NCBI RefSeq assembly: GCF_013366805.1
Contig: NZ_WQMO01000007.1
Location: 1 to 52,864 of the forward strand
DNA length: 52,864 bases
Direction: 5' to 3'
Source: Wolbachia endosymbiont of Litomosoides brasiliensis
GTDB taxonomy: Bacteria; Pseudomonadota; Alphaproteobacteria; Rickettsiales; Anaplasmataceae
Shown in pieces: positions 35,169-43,730 of this stretch. The position numbers and the translations under genes are program-made. The notes under the pieces were generated by a model. The model was not told the DNA's origin and made no database searches. It saw nothing but the letters and a program-made list of their open reading frames with translations. How positions within the stretch are numbered: position 1 is the stretch's first letter; every line of letters begins with the position of its first letter.

Positions 35169-36095
35169 TTAGCATAAATTTTGTGTTGTTTGCAACTTTA
35201 TCACCTTATTATGCAGCATTATTAAAGAACTAGTTGAGTAGATGTTGTGACTAAATTTAACTCCATCTACAAGCTCTCCGTTTGTTACTCCAGTTGCAAT
35301 GAACACTGACTTGCCTTTTGCCATATCTTTCACAGTGTAGATTTTTTCTAGGTCATAGATATTCAAATTTTTTGCTCTTTCTTTTGACTGATCTGTGTCA
35401 AGTATTAATCTTCCCTCCATTTGTCCACCTGTTGAACTTAATGCTGCAGCTGCAAGCACTCCTTCTGGTGCTCCTCCTATGCCGATATATATATCATGGC
35501 TGCCATTAATTAATGAAACTACAGCGGCAATATCACCATCATCTATCAACTTAACTTTTGCTCCTAACTTCCTAATTCTTGCTATTAACTTATTGTGCCT
35601 CTCACGTTTAAGTATAGTTACTGTAAGATCATTTACTTTACATTTTTTTGCCTGGGCTAGATTGTCTAAATTCTTTTCAACACTATTTTTTAGTGAAACT
35701 ACACCTGTTGAAAGATTTTTTCCTACCGCTATTTTCTCCATATAGACATCTGGTGCATGTAAAAAATCACCTTTTTTTGTTGCAGCAAGAACGGACATTG
35801 CACCTTGTTTGTAGTGAGCACAAATTGTAGTACCTTCAAGTGGATCAACAGCAATATCAATCTCAGGGCCATTTCCAGTGCCAACCTTTTCTCCAATATA
35901 TAGCATCGGTGCTTTATCTCTCTCACCCTCGCCAATTACAATTGTACCATTTATTTCCATTGAATTTAGCACTGTCCGCATTGCATCAACTGCAACCTGA
36001 TCAGCCTTTTTTTCATCACCTAAGCCCATCAACTTATATGCAGCAAGTGCTGCAGCTTCGGTTACTTTAACTAACTTATATGTTAGATCTTCCAT
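35169..36095 (-). CDS. glpX: Fructose-1,6-bisphosphatase class II (GlpX)
   Basis: This enzyme hydrolyses fructose-1,6-bisphosphate, the committed gluconeogenic step. The metal-binding motifs are visible: GTIVIGEGERDKAPMLYIGE near residue 53 and AVDPLEGTTICA near 80, then GDIAAVVSLI and the GGAPEGVLAAAAL loop. I chose the ATG at 36095 (308 residues) because a good -10 box ends just 2 bases before the upstream ATG (36116), so that ATG should not be in the transcript. With gap and tkt it fits a metabolism that makes sugars from amino-acid-derived carbon. Confidence 0.93.
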   Translation of the reverse strand: MEDLTYKLVKVTEAAALAAYKLMGLGDEKKADQVAVDAMRTVLNSMEINGTIVIGEGERDKAPMLYIGEKVGTGNGPEIDIAVDPLEGTTICAHYKQGAMSVLAATKKGDFLHAPDVYMEKIAVGKNLSTGVVSLKNSVEKNLDNLAQAKKCKVNDLTVTILKRERHNKLIARIRKLGAKVKLIDDGDIAAVVSLINGSHDIYIGIGGAPEGVLAAAALSSTGGQMEGRLILDTDQSKERAKNLNIYDLEKIYTVKDMAKGKSVFIATGVTNGELVDGVKFSHNIYSTSSLIMLHNKVIKLQTTQNLC

Positions 36096-36118
36096 TATTT
36101 GTTTGAGAACTAACATTT

Positions 36119-36147
36119 AGTATATATCATGCCATTCAAAACTGCAA
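36119..36147 (-). promoter_or_regulatory. Candidate sigma70 promoter of glpX
   Basis: On the minus strand, TTGCAG (36142-36147) and TATACT (36119-36124) are spaced by 17 bases. Transcription would start near 36112, leaving a leader of only about 17 bases before the ATG at 36095. Confidence 0.5.
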
Positions 36148-36175
36148 GATGTTTTGACTAATCGTGGAGGAGTTA

Positions 36176-36508
36176 TACCAATTCCCACTGGTACTGAAGT
36201 AAGTAAAATAGTGAGGTTTAAATGGTGCTTAAATCAGAATTATTGATGAAAAAGTAATAGAATCAGCAAAAGGGATGCTGAAGAAAGTGTGAAATAACGC
36301 ATGTGTTGCAAAGAAACTAAATGCTGTAATTGCAGCAAAAAGCACAATATAACAACTTGTGGTAAAAATATGTTGCATTTCAAAAACAGTACTGACTGTA
36401 TGGATAAAGCACCTAAAATTTGGAAGAGAAGGAAAAATTGTTTCTTCCCTCAACTTTGTAGAAAAACTAGATTGGATCAGAGTCAATTTGAACGAGTTAA
36501 AGTATAGT
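36176..36508 (+). mobile_element. IS630-type element, left-end fragment
   Basis: It starts with the terminal TACCAATTCCCACT and covers the transposase N-terminal region on the plus strand up to AATTTGAACGAGTTAAAGT, where it ends abruptly. Frameshifts break the reading frame. The rest of the gap to 36623 shows nothing recognisable. Confidence 0.75.
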
Positions 36509-36623
36509 ACAAGAAAGCCCTAGTATACAACTAGTGGCTTTTAAAAGAAGAAGAATTAATAATGCTCGTAGCACATATACTAACTGGCAAAGCTCAATAA
36601 TATTCTCTTGTAGTCAAGTTCCA

Positions 36624-39600
36624 TTAAAAGTCAGATTGAATAGTTAAATCTTCCACCCAAATAACTATGCACTCTACCTGCTTATTTGGACATGCCTCTT
36701 GTACTAAGGTTTTATAGCTCAATATCTGCTTTTTTATTTCATTTAATGAAAAAGTGGAAACTTTACGGTGTGATTTATAGTCAATTATGATTGCTCTATC
36801 CTGCGTTATGCATAGCCTATCCAGTCGTACTAATACCGGTTTGCCATTGATTGTTCCACTCAGTGTAATTTCCGACTTGCCATCTAAGTCAAACAGGTAA
36901 TCATGTTTTTCATTGAAGGCCAATATTTTTCTGTAAATTTCATCCTTATTTTCCCTGGTGTTTATATTGTTAAGATATTTTCTTATCCAATTTTTTCTTC
37001 TGTCTTTCTCTATTTTAGGCATATACTGCAATATGCTATGAATTATTGATCCTCTTGTATAACCATCTGTTGTCCCGGTACTTCTTTTTTTGTCGTCCCA
37101 GTGCATAATACTAGGGTCTAGTGAAGAAAAAGGATGAGTCACAGTGTCAAAACTCTGGAATGATAGAAGAGGACGCTGAAATAATGGAGGGAAGTGCTGG
37201 AATGACATTGATAAATTTGGTGGAGGCAAAACAACAGGAACGTTAAAATAATCACGTTTTTTACAGATGTAAGGGTAGTTTGCATTTATACATAGTACTT
37301 CAACTTTTTCTTTAAATATTTGATATAACTCTGCATGTTTCTTCTCATATGGCTCTCCATATTTAGTGATTAGATCATACCAAGACCCCTTTTGTATGGG
37401 CTCTTTACCTAAAATATATAATTCATCTTCAGCACGTGTGAGTGCCACGTATAACAAACGCAAATACTCGCTATAATCCTCTAGTTTTTTTTCCCTTTTT
37501 GCTTGATCACAATAAACGTTGTTGTTCTTTCTACACAAAAATGGTGCTCCTATTGCATCAAAAACAATGCTTTCACTGTTTCTTGGCACTGTATTTGTAT
37601 CAACCAAAAACACTATGGGAGCTTGCAGGCCTTTTGATTTATGAATTGTCATTATTCGCACAGCATTGCGTTCTGATTGCATATCATTCTTAATCTCTGG
37701 GTTGTTTTCTTTGATCCACTGAGTAAACGCTTGAAGAGATGGGTTTTCAAATTGCAACACAAGGTTCATAAATTCGTCTAGGATTTCAAGGCATTCAGGA
37801 CCTAGCCTTGCAGCGAATTTCTTCTTACTTGTATGAAGTATATGTGTGAATAACGTAATAGGTGACTCTATGTGAGATAAGTTAATGAGATCGTTTAACT
37901 CACTATAGATATTTTTAGAATAATTCTGAAGTCTTTCCCATAGCGATTGTTCTTTACGATCATATGCAATGTTAAACAAATCATCTTCAGTAAAATTAAA
38001 TAGTGGCGACTTTAAAACATTTGCAAGGGCTAAGTCATTTGTCGGAAGAAGTAAAAATTCAGTCAAAGCTATCAAGTCTTGCACAGCTATGTAATCCATA
38101 ATTCTAAAATAGCCCAGTCCTGCAACTGGTATGTTTGCTTTTTTAAGTTCGCTTGTTACGTAATCAACTAGCACATTTCGCTGTCGTACCAGAATTATAA
38201 TGTCTCTTGGTTCTATATGGCGATCTTTAGCGACTAGAATTCTACCCTCATTTAACCAGTTGTGAATTTTGTGAGCTATTGCCTGAGCAAGCAATCGATC
38301 TATTATTATCGAATCTTTCTTATGCATCAAATGAATTTGTAAAGCTTGCTGTTCTTCCTCTTTGCACCTTGGCAATAACGGCCAGATTTCAATATATCCC
38401 TGATCGTTTTCTCTATGTGGAACATGTTTTATTTCACTATTAACAAAAGATATTTCTTCACGGAAGTTATTAAATAATCTGTCCACAAGTGTTAAAATTT
38501 CTGGAGTTGAGCGAAATGATTTTTCAAGCTGACATGATATCCAATCTCTACCGCCAGTTTTTGTGTGAAAGTATTGTTGCATGTAGTTGAACAGATAAGG
38601 ATTTGCCCCCTGAAATCTGTAAATGGATTGTTTTACATCGCCAACAATAAACAAGGTTCGTTTTTCATCATCACAGATAAAAAACTTATCGCAGAGATTT
38701 GCTATAATTTTCCATTGACTGATGCTATTATCTTGTGCCTCATCAACAAGAATGTGATCTATTTTTTGATCTGAGTTAAACAATACCCAATATTTATAGT
38801 CTGGGTTGCTAAGAAGATTTGTTGCTAAATCAATTATATCATTATAGTCAAGCAGTGCATTCTTTGACTTTTCACTATTATATAAATCAATATATACTTT
38901 AAATATGTCTAGCAAACTACTGGTTCTTTTGAATATTTGATAAGAGTTTATATTTCTTATATGAGTAAATACTGCATTCTGAATATTTTCTATTATTTGC
39001 TTTGCACCTGGAAATTTTTCTAAAGTACTCTTCGTTATAATGGATGATATTCTTTTTCTTTTGTGCGATTCTGACTTTAAAAATACTTTAACTAGGTTTT
39101 CTGTACTGGTGTCATTCCAGCGCGTGATACTGGAACCTAATTTTGGGATCTTAGTGTCAGCTACTTGGATAACAGGAGAAGATATAAGATCAAGCATCTT
39201 GCTGTAACTCTGATCTCGTTTACTGCCTTTACTTAATATCTTAGATAATCTTTCTATCTGCGTAGTCACTTCACTCTGTAAACTATGAATTTCATCTGGA
39301 GCACTCAATTTACCTTTAATGTATTCTAGATCGTTTGTTAACACCGACCTTTTTATGCACAAAGTATAAAGCAAATCACGTAACTCATTTTCATCAACTT
39401 CAGCTGCAATAAAGTTTATACTATCTTGTACATCTTCGTTATGAAGTAATTTATCGAATACAATGGGGTGTAATTCCTTGCATTCGCTCAGCGCACAATT
39501 TGGAACAATGCCAGCTTCTACAGGAAAGCTAGAAATCAACTTGTAACAAAAGGCATGTATAGTCTGTATAGTTAAACCAAGATTTTCCAATTCAGAGAAA

Positions 39601-39983
39601 ATCTTCCTTGCTTGGATTAAATAATGATTAAATACTTCACTATTTTTTGTCTGCAGCCGTCTAGATTCCAGTGTTGAGTACTGGGATGATAGGTAAGTCT
39701 GGGATGACGGGTAGTAGTACTGGAGCGACAGTAAAGAGAGGTCTAACTGTTCTAAAGACGCGATTAGTTCGCTATCTGAACAGATTGCCCACTTACTGAG
39801 TATACTGTGAATGCGACTTTCCATCTCATTTGCTGCAGCATTGGTAAATGTTAAGCAGAAAATATTCCTTTTATTTTCTAATAAAAGTCTCAATACTCTA
39901 TCTATTAAGATTTTTGTTTTGCCTGTACCAGCGGATGCATTTACCCATGCAGAAAAATTAGGATTTATAGTGTCTGATCTCAT
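36624..39983 (-). CDS. addA: AddA/RecB-type UvrD-family helicase-nuclease with palindromic insertions
   Basis: This 1,119-residue protein fits AddA, the helicase-nuclease subunit that resects double-strand breaks. Motif I is NASAGTGKTKI near residue 15 and motif Ia LTFTNAAANEM. The Walker B box is LVDEAQD, followed by GDVKQSIYRFQGANP; motif V is TIHKSKGLQAP and motif VI VALTRAEDELY. The C-terminal nuclease has GSIIHSILQYM, LVRLDRLC and IIDYKSHRK (PD-(D/E)XK). Three stretches interrupt the domains without breaking the frame: about residues 84-108, 271-291 and 927-964. Each has DNA similarity to dispersed palindromic repeats. addB is not in the window. It is divergent from ispE. Confidence 0.85.
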   Translation of the reverse strand: MRSDTINPNFSAWVNASAGTGKTKILIDRVLRLLLENKRNIFCLTFTNAAANEMESRIHSILSKWAICSDSELIASLEQLDLSLLSLQYYYPSSQTYLSSQYSTLESRRLQTKNSEVFNHYLIQARKIFSELENLGLTIQTIHAFCYKLISSFPVEAGIVPNCALSECKELHPIVFDKLLHNEDVQDSINFIAAEVDENELRDLLYTLCIKRSVLTNDLEYIKGKLSAPDEIHSLQSEVTTQIERLSKILSKGSKRDQSYSKMLDLISSPVIQVADTKIPKLGSSITRWNDTSTENLVKVFLKSESHKRKRISSIITKSTLEKFPGAKQIIENIQNAVFTHIRNINSYQIFKRTSSLLDIFKVYIDLYNSEKSKNALLDYNDIIDLATNLLSNPDYKYWVLFNSDQKIDHILVDEAQDNSISQWKIIANLCDKFFICDDEKRTLFIVGDVKQSIYRFQGANPYLFNYMQQYFHTKTGGRDWISCQLEKSFRSTPEILTLVDRLFNNFREEISFVNSEIKHVPHRENDQGYIEIWPLLPRCKEEEQQALQIHLMHKKDSIIIDRLLAQAIAHKIHNWLNEGRILVAKDRHIEPRDIIILVRQRNVLVDYVTSELKKANIPVAGLGYFRIMDYIAVQDLIALTEFLLLPTNDLALANVLKSPLFNFTEDDLFNIAYDRKEQSLWERLQNYSKNIYSELNDLINLSHIESPITLFTHILHTSKKKFAARLGPECLEILDEFMNLVLQFENPSLQAFTQWIKENNPEIKNDMQSERNAVRIMTIHKSKGLQAPIVFLVDTNTVPRNSESIVFDAIGAPFLCRKNNNVYCDQAKREKKLEDYSEYLRLLYVALTRAEDELYILGKEPIQKGSWYDLITKYGEPYEKKHAELYQIFKEKVEVLCINANYPYICKKRDYFNVPVVLPPPNLSMSFQHFPPLFQRPLLSFQSFDTVTHPFSSLDPSIMHWDDKKRSTGTTDGYTRGSIIHSILQYMPKIEKDRRKNWIRKYLNNINTRENKDEIYRKILAFNEKHDYLFDLDGKSEITLSGTINGKPVLVRLDRLCITQDRAIIIDYKSHRKVSTFSLNEIKKQILSYKTLVQEACPNKQVECIVIWVEDLTIQSDF
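37091..37205. repeat. Palindromic repeat insertion inside addA (C-terminal side)
   Basis: The plus strand reads GTCGTCCCAGTGCATAATAC, TAGGGTCTAGTGAAG and later CTCTGGAATGA and GTGCTGGAATGAC. This is the decayed pattern of the dispersed repeats whose core is a CCAG...CTGG palindrome. In the protein it adds roughly 38 residues rich in Phe, Ser, Pro and His, between the last helicase motif and the nuclease motifs. Confidence 0.55.
39111..39172. repeat. Palindromic repeat insertion inside addA (middle)
   Basis: The plus strand has GTCATTCCAGCGCGTGATAC then TGGAACC, with perfect 6-base arms TTCCAG and CTGGAA (39115-39135) around 9 bases. TTTTGGGATCTTAGTGTCAG follows. This is the best preserved of the three in-gene copies. 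Translated, it gives DTKIPKLGSSITRWNDT. Confidence 0.7.
39661..39740. repeat. Palindromic repeat insertion inside addA (N-terminal side)
   Basis: The plus strand has CTAGATTCCAGTGTTGAGTA then CTGGGATGATAGG and CTGGGATGACGG, decayed forms of the repeat family. In the protein it gives a Tyr/Ser-rich stretch (YYYPSSQTYLSSQYS) between helicase motifs Ia and the next conserved block. Confidence 0.55.
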
Positions 39984-40007
39984 CAGAAGTATAAAAACCT
40001 TAAAAAG

Positions 40008-40037
40008 TTGACTAAAGTAGCATTATACATATAGTAT
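40008..40037 (+). promoter_or_regulatory. Candidate sigma70 promoter of ispE
   Basis: TTGACT (40008-40013) and TAGTAT (40032-40037) are spaced by 18 bases, about 27 bases upstream of the ispE ATG. Confidence 0.35.
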
Positions 40038-40063
40038 TATAAGGTGTTAGTGAAGATATATAA

Positions 40064-40930
40064 ATGAAAAGTTTTTGTGTAAAGGCTCCTGCAAAGATCA
40101 ACCTTTTTTTGCATGTTGTAGAAAAAAAAGAAACAGGGTATCACTTGATTGAAGGTTTATTTGTCTTTGCTAATCTTTCCAACTTCTTGGAAATAAAAGT
40201 AGGTGAAAAGAATTTCAGGTATGATAATACTATAGTTGAATTTGTGAATTCTGAACTCAAAATAAGCAACAAATACAATACTATAATGAGAGCAGTTGAT
40301 CTATTGCTTAGACATGCTCCTGTGCGTACTAAAATCACTGTAAAGGTTGTAAAAAACATACCAACTGCTGCAGGTTTGGGCAGTGGTTCTTCAGATGCTG
40401 GGGCTGTGATACGTACGCTAGGGAAATTATGGGAAATTGACAGACCAATCTTAAATGAAATAGCTTTGAGCGTTGGTGCTGATGTTCCTGCAAGTATAGA
40501 TAGTAAGCCAGTTTTAGTTAGAGGTATTGGTGAAAAAATATGCTATATTCAGAAATTCTCCCTGCCTACAAATATAGTACTTGCAAAACCGAAAAAGAAG
40601 TTTTTGAGCACGCCAGAGGTATTTTCTAGATATGAAGGGAACTTTTCCAAGCCAATTAAATGGAGAGATGATACTGAGAAGGATTTGTTAAAATTCCTTA
40701 AAGAGACAGAAAATGATCTTCAAGAAATAGCAATAAGTCTTGTCCCTGAAATTAAAGATGTAATATTAGCATTAGAGTCACAGGAAGGTTCCATGCTTTC
40801 TCGCATGTCTGGTAGTGGTGTAACATGCTTTGGAATATTCGATAGTGAAGAAAATGCAAAAACTGCTGCGACTAATATCAGAGAGGAGCAGCCAGAATGG
40901 TGGGTGTGTGACACTCAGTTAATAGTTTGA
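40064..40930 (+). CDS. ispE: 4-diphosphocytidyl-2-C-methyl-D-erythritol kinase
   Basis: This GHMP kinase phosphorylates the 2-hydroxyl of CDP-methylerythritol in the MEP route to isoprenoids. It starts VKAPAKINLFLHVVEKKETGYH. The ATP-binding glycine-rich loop is NIPTAAGLGSGSSDAGAV (near residue 96), and the third GHMP motif is MLSRMSGSGVTCFGIF near the end. Length is 288 residues. It feeds farnesyl diphosphate to uppS and to ctaB. The next gene starts 4 bases downstream, so they are likely co-transcribed. Confidence 0.94.
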   Translation: MKSFCVKAPAKINLFLHVVEKKETGYHLIEGLFVFANLSNFLEIKVGEKNFRYDNTIVEFVNSELKISNKYNTIMRAVDLLLRHAPVRTKITVKVVKNIPTAAGLGSGSSDAGAVIRTLGKLWEIDRPILNEIALSVGADVPASIDSKPVLVRGIGEKICYIQKFSLPTNIVLAKPKKKFLSTPEVFSRYEGNFSKPIKWRDDTEKDLLKFLKETENDLQEIAISLVPEIKDVILALESQEGSMLSRMSGSGVTCFGIFDSEENAKTAATNIREEQPEWWVCDTQLIV

Positions 40931-40934
40931 TTTT

Positions 40935-41300
40935 ATGGATATAATTCCTTTAGTTTCTAAGAGTAAAAACTTTATAAATGGTTACAGTGAAGGAAAGTTT
41001 TTGGTAAATAATCAAGAATATCATGGCTCAATTATAATTTTTCCTGAAAGGGTGATTAAGTTAAAAGAAAGTGATATAAATAGCAAGGAACATTTTGAAT
41101 TTTTTTTAACAAAGGAAATAGAAGTTTTGTTAATAGGTACTGGTAAAACACGAAATATACCGCATTCTTCAGTGAAGTCCTACCTTATGAAACAAAAAAG
41201 TTTAAATTTTGAATTTATGGCAACTGACGCAGCATGCAGAACCTATAATGTTTTGATATCCGAAGACAGGTTTGTTGTTACTTATCTAAAGATCATATAG
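40935..41300 (+). CDS. Mth938-like (DUF498) domain protein
   Basis: This 121-residue protein matches the Mth938/NDUFAF3-like domain: FLVNNQEYHGSIIIFPE, then VLLIGTGK, then a run ending in FEFMATDAACRTYNVLISEDR. In mitochondria the related NDUFAF3 helps assemble complex I; in bacteria the function is unknown. It lies between ispE and an ABC permease gene with 4-base and 1-base spacings, so it is part of one operon. Confidence 0.8.
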   Translation: MDIIPLVSKSKNFINGYSEGKFLVNNQEYHGSIIIFPERVIKLKESDINSKEHFEFFLTKEIEVLLIGTGKTRNIPHSSVKSYLMKQKSLNFEFMATDAACRTYNVLISEDRFVVTYLKII

Positions 41301-41301
41301 T

Positions 41302-42111
41302 ATGTTAGTAATATTTACACAAGACTTCTTCATCAATAGTCTAATTGCGATAGTAATAATTAGCCTAGTAACAGGTGCTCTAGGATCATTTATGATATGG
41401 CAAAGGTTATCATATCTGGGTGATAGCTTGTCTCATTCTTCGTTGCTTGGTATTGCGTTGGCTTTAATCTTTAAGATTAGCCCGTCAATAAGCATTATTC
41501 TTATTGCAGTTGCATTTGCTATACTACTTTCCCTTAATTTTAACAGGCTATATTCTGTTGATACGATATTGAACATCGTTACTAATGTAGTTTTATCATT
41601 AAGTTTAATACTGATGTCCTTTCTTCCATCAAGTAATAGTAGCATTATTAGCTCGCTATTTGGAGATATATTAACACTGGAACAGAGTGATATAGTATTA
41701 ATTTCTTTAACTTCAATAGTAGTTGCCCTTATATTAATATTTAGGTGGCGTTACTGGCTAATAATTTCAATTAACCAAGATTTAGCAATAGTTGAAAAAG
41801 TTAATGTAAATTTGGTTAGGCTAGAATTTTTAATTACTCTTGCTATATTTACAGCAGTGTCTGCTCAATTAATAGGAATACTACTTATTGCTGCGTTCTT
41901 GTTGATACCAGCAGCATCTGCAAGGCTTATCTCAAAAACTCCAATGCAGATGATTATTGTTGCGACAGTTTTTTCTTTGATCTCTGGAATATCAGGCCTT
42001 ATATTATCTGCAAGTTTTGACTTATTAACAGGACCTGCAATTATACTTATTGCAGCTACATATTTAATTATTGCTTATTTTATAAGGTTAATGTTAAATA
42101 AATTGGCTTAA
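41302..42111 (+). CDS. znuB: ZnuB-like metal ABC transporter permease
   Basis: This is an inner-membrane permease of the ABC-3 family (zinc/manganese/iron import), 269 residues, with about eight hydrophobic segments. Family landmarks are GALGSFMIWQRLSYLGDSLSHSSL near residue 27 and the C-terminal half with LLIAAFLLIPAASARLISKT. The metal is not certain; zinc is most likely by similarity. The ATP-binding and solute-binding subunits are not adjacent in the window. Confidence 0.85.
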   Translation: MLVIFTQDFFINSLIAIVIISLVTGALGSFMIWQRLSYLGDSLSHSSLLGIALALIFKISPSISIILIAVAFAILLSLNFNRLYSVDTILNIVTNVVLSLSLILMSFLPSSNSSIISSLFGDILTLEQSDIVLISLTSIVVALILIFRWRYWLIISINQDLAIVEKVNVNLVRLEFLITLAIFTAVSAQLIGILLIAAFLLIPAASARLISKTPMQMIIVATVFSLISGISGLILSASFDLLTGPAIILIAATYLIIAYFIRLMLNKLA

Positions 42112-42242
42112 TTTTGTTTTCAAGTATTAATGATTTTGTAATGCATTAGTTATGTGATACAGCTACTTTAGGGTGAAATAGTCTTTGCTATATTATCCTT
42201 AATATGGTAGTGATAAGTTTTTAATTCTATAAAGCAAACAAT

Positions 42243-42359
42243 ATGGCTGAGGAAGAATTTTTTTTTAAATACTTATTTCAACTTGTGAAAAAGTTTTGCC
42301 GCAAGTATATTCTTAAGGAGACAGGTGTATTAAATGATACACAAAATACAGCAAAATGA
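42243..42359 (+). CDS. Possible 38-residue small protein
   Basis: This short frame starts MAEEEFFFKYLFQLVKK and ends NDTQNTAK, with an acidic start and a basic amphipathic middle. It sits in the 281-base gap between the permease and holA. I see no clear ribosome binding site. It may be a leader peptide, a degraded gene or chance. Confidence 0.25.
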   Translation: MAEEEFFFKYLFQLVKKFCRKYILKETGVLNDTQNTAK

Positions 42360-42392
42360 GTTAACCACTTATACACATGACAATGATATTAT

Positions 42393-43412
42393 ATGGAGTG
42401 TATGAAGATTACGCCATCTAAGGTCAAGAAATTCCTAGAGAAACCTGATGCTTTAAGTGGTGTGTTACTTCATGGAAGTGATAATAGCAGAGTTGATTTC
42501 TTCGCGCAAGAAATAGTAACTAGTTTGAGTAAATATTCAGTTCAAGTGATGGATTTTGCAATGGTGAATAAGTCACCTGGTCTATTACTTTCTGAGTTGG
42601 TAAACATTTCAATGTTTACTAATAAGAAACTGATTAAGCTAATAAATGTAGCTGGAAGTATATCTAAAGAATTAGAAAGTGTATTAGATTATAACGCAAG
42701 TGACCGCTATATAATAATGATAGCAACTGATCTTTCGTATAATTCCACAATTAAAAGTTATGCGAAAAACTCAAAAACTTTTGGTGTCATTTCTTGTTAT
42801 AAGGATAACAGTAGTAACCTTTACGGCATTATATCAAGTTATTTGAAACAAAACAACATAAAATATAAAAATGAGGTAATTTGCTACTTACAGTCCTACT
42901 TCAATTATAGTAAGATGCCTATACATTCAGAACTTGAGAAATTAGTTTTATATCTAGGTGAGAGAAAAGATCTTAAACCTGCTGATATAGAGTTGTGCCT
43001 TTCAACTTCCAGCAATGATTATGTTACACTTGATAATCTGTGTTCTGCTATAGCAAACAAGGATATGGCAAATTTTATCAAAATCTCAGATGCATTGATG
43101 TTGCAAGAAAATTTCTCACCGATAGGACTAATTCGTATTATATCAAATTATTTTTTACGCCTTGAGAATGTCTTGTTGTCAATACAAGGTGGAATGAATG
43201 AACAGGCTGCGATTGATCAGCTAAATCCTCCGTTATTCTTTAAGCAATTGCAAAGCTTTAAGTCCCACCTAAAAGTTTTTCAACTTTCAGAACTCAAAAA
43301 GATCTTAGAAGGCTTGATGAACTTAGAAGTTGCTTGTAGGAAAACTGATTTAGATCATAGAATGATTTTTCAACATGCATTGCAAATGGCTGACACTGAA
43401 ACCTATAGCTAA
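42393..43412 (+). CDS. holA: DNA polymerase III delta subunit
   Basis: This is the clamp-loader subunit that opens the beta sliding clamp. The protein starts MKITPSKVKKFLEKPD and has GVLLHGSDNSRVDFFAQEI, then the delta-type middle (LIKLINVAGS, then DRYIIMIATDLS) and a C-terminal helical domain with FFKQLQSFKSHLKVF. Length is 339 residues. The ATG at 42402 (MKITPS) is a plausible alternative start; neither has a good ribosome binding site. It is a normal family member with the low sequence conservation typical of HolA. Confidence 0.85.
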   Translation: MECMKITPSKVKKFLEKPDALSGVLLHGSDNSRVDFFAQEIVTSLSKYSVQVMDFAMVNKSPGLLLSELVNISMFTNKKLIKLINVAGSISKELESVLDYNASDRYIIMIATDLSYNSTIKSYAKNSKTFGVISCYKDNSSNLYGIISSYLKQNNIKYKNEVICYLQSYFNYSKMPIHSELEKLVLYLGERKDLKPADIELCLSTSSNDYVTLDNLCSAIANKDMANFIKISDALMLQENFSPIGLIRIISNYFLRLENVLLSIQGGMNEQAAIDQLNPPLFFKQLQSFKSHLKVFQLSELKKILEGLMNLEVACRKTDLDHRMIFQHALQMADTETYS

Positions 43413-43424
43413 AATAAGTAAGAT

Positions 43425-43520
43425 TTCCCTAGTCATGCTGCGGTTCATTTGTGGTATCTCATCATAGATTCTGCTAACAAGTAGCGGAATGACAGTTGTC
43501 AGTGAATCTAAGCTATTTTA
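43425..43520. repeat. Decayed dispersed repeat (GCGG-type)
   Basis: The sequence GTCATGCTGCGGTTCATTTG, GTGGTATCTCATCATAGATT, then CTGCTAACAAGTAGCGGAAT and GACAG is a mutated form of short repeats built on GCGGTTCATTCGCGG and GCTAACAAGTAGCGG. A related piece is at about 49950. There is no gene here. Confidence 0.5.
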
Positions 43521-43547
43521 GGCCATATGTTTTCATGTATTACGCCA

Positions 43548-43655
43548 AGACTAATTCACAATGGACAAGATAAAGGTAGATAGGAAAAGTTAGAAAAACT
43601 TAATGAGACTATTGGTGAGTATCCTGAACAAGAGTTATTTTTCTTTGTCACTTAT
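43548..43655 (+). mobile_element. IS630-type element, internal fragment
   Basis: On the plus strand, GACTAATTCACAATGGACAA and AGATAAAGGTAGATAGGAAA, then CTTAATGAGACTATTGGTGA and ACAAGAGTTATTTTTCTTTG, match the middle of the family transposase gene (the QDKGRQEEFKKNL to EQELFFFDE region). Both ends are missing. Confidence 0.65.
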
Positions 43656-43664
43656 TTAGCCTGC

Positions 43665-43715
43665 TGACAAAAAGTGTCATACCAGTGCGTGTTTTTCCTT
43701 TCGCTACTTGGATAG
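43665..43715. repeat. Decayed CCAG-type palindromic repeat
   Basis: GTGTCATACCAGTGCGTG and CGCTACTTGGATAG resemble the repeat inserted in addA at 39111-39172 (GTCATTCCAGCGCGTG and AGCTACTTGGAT). It lies at the end of pstB. Confidence 0.45.
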
Positions 43716-43730
43716 TAAAAATGGTAAATC

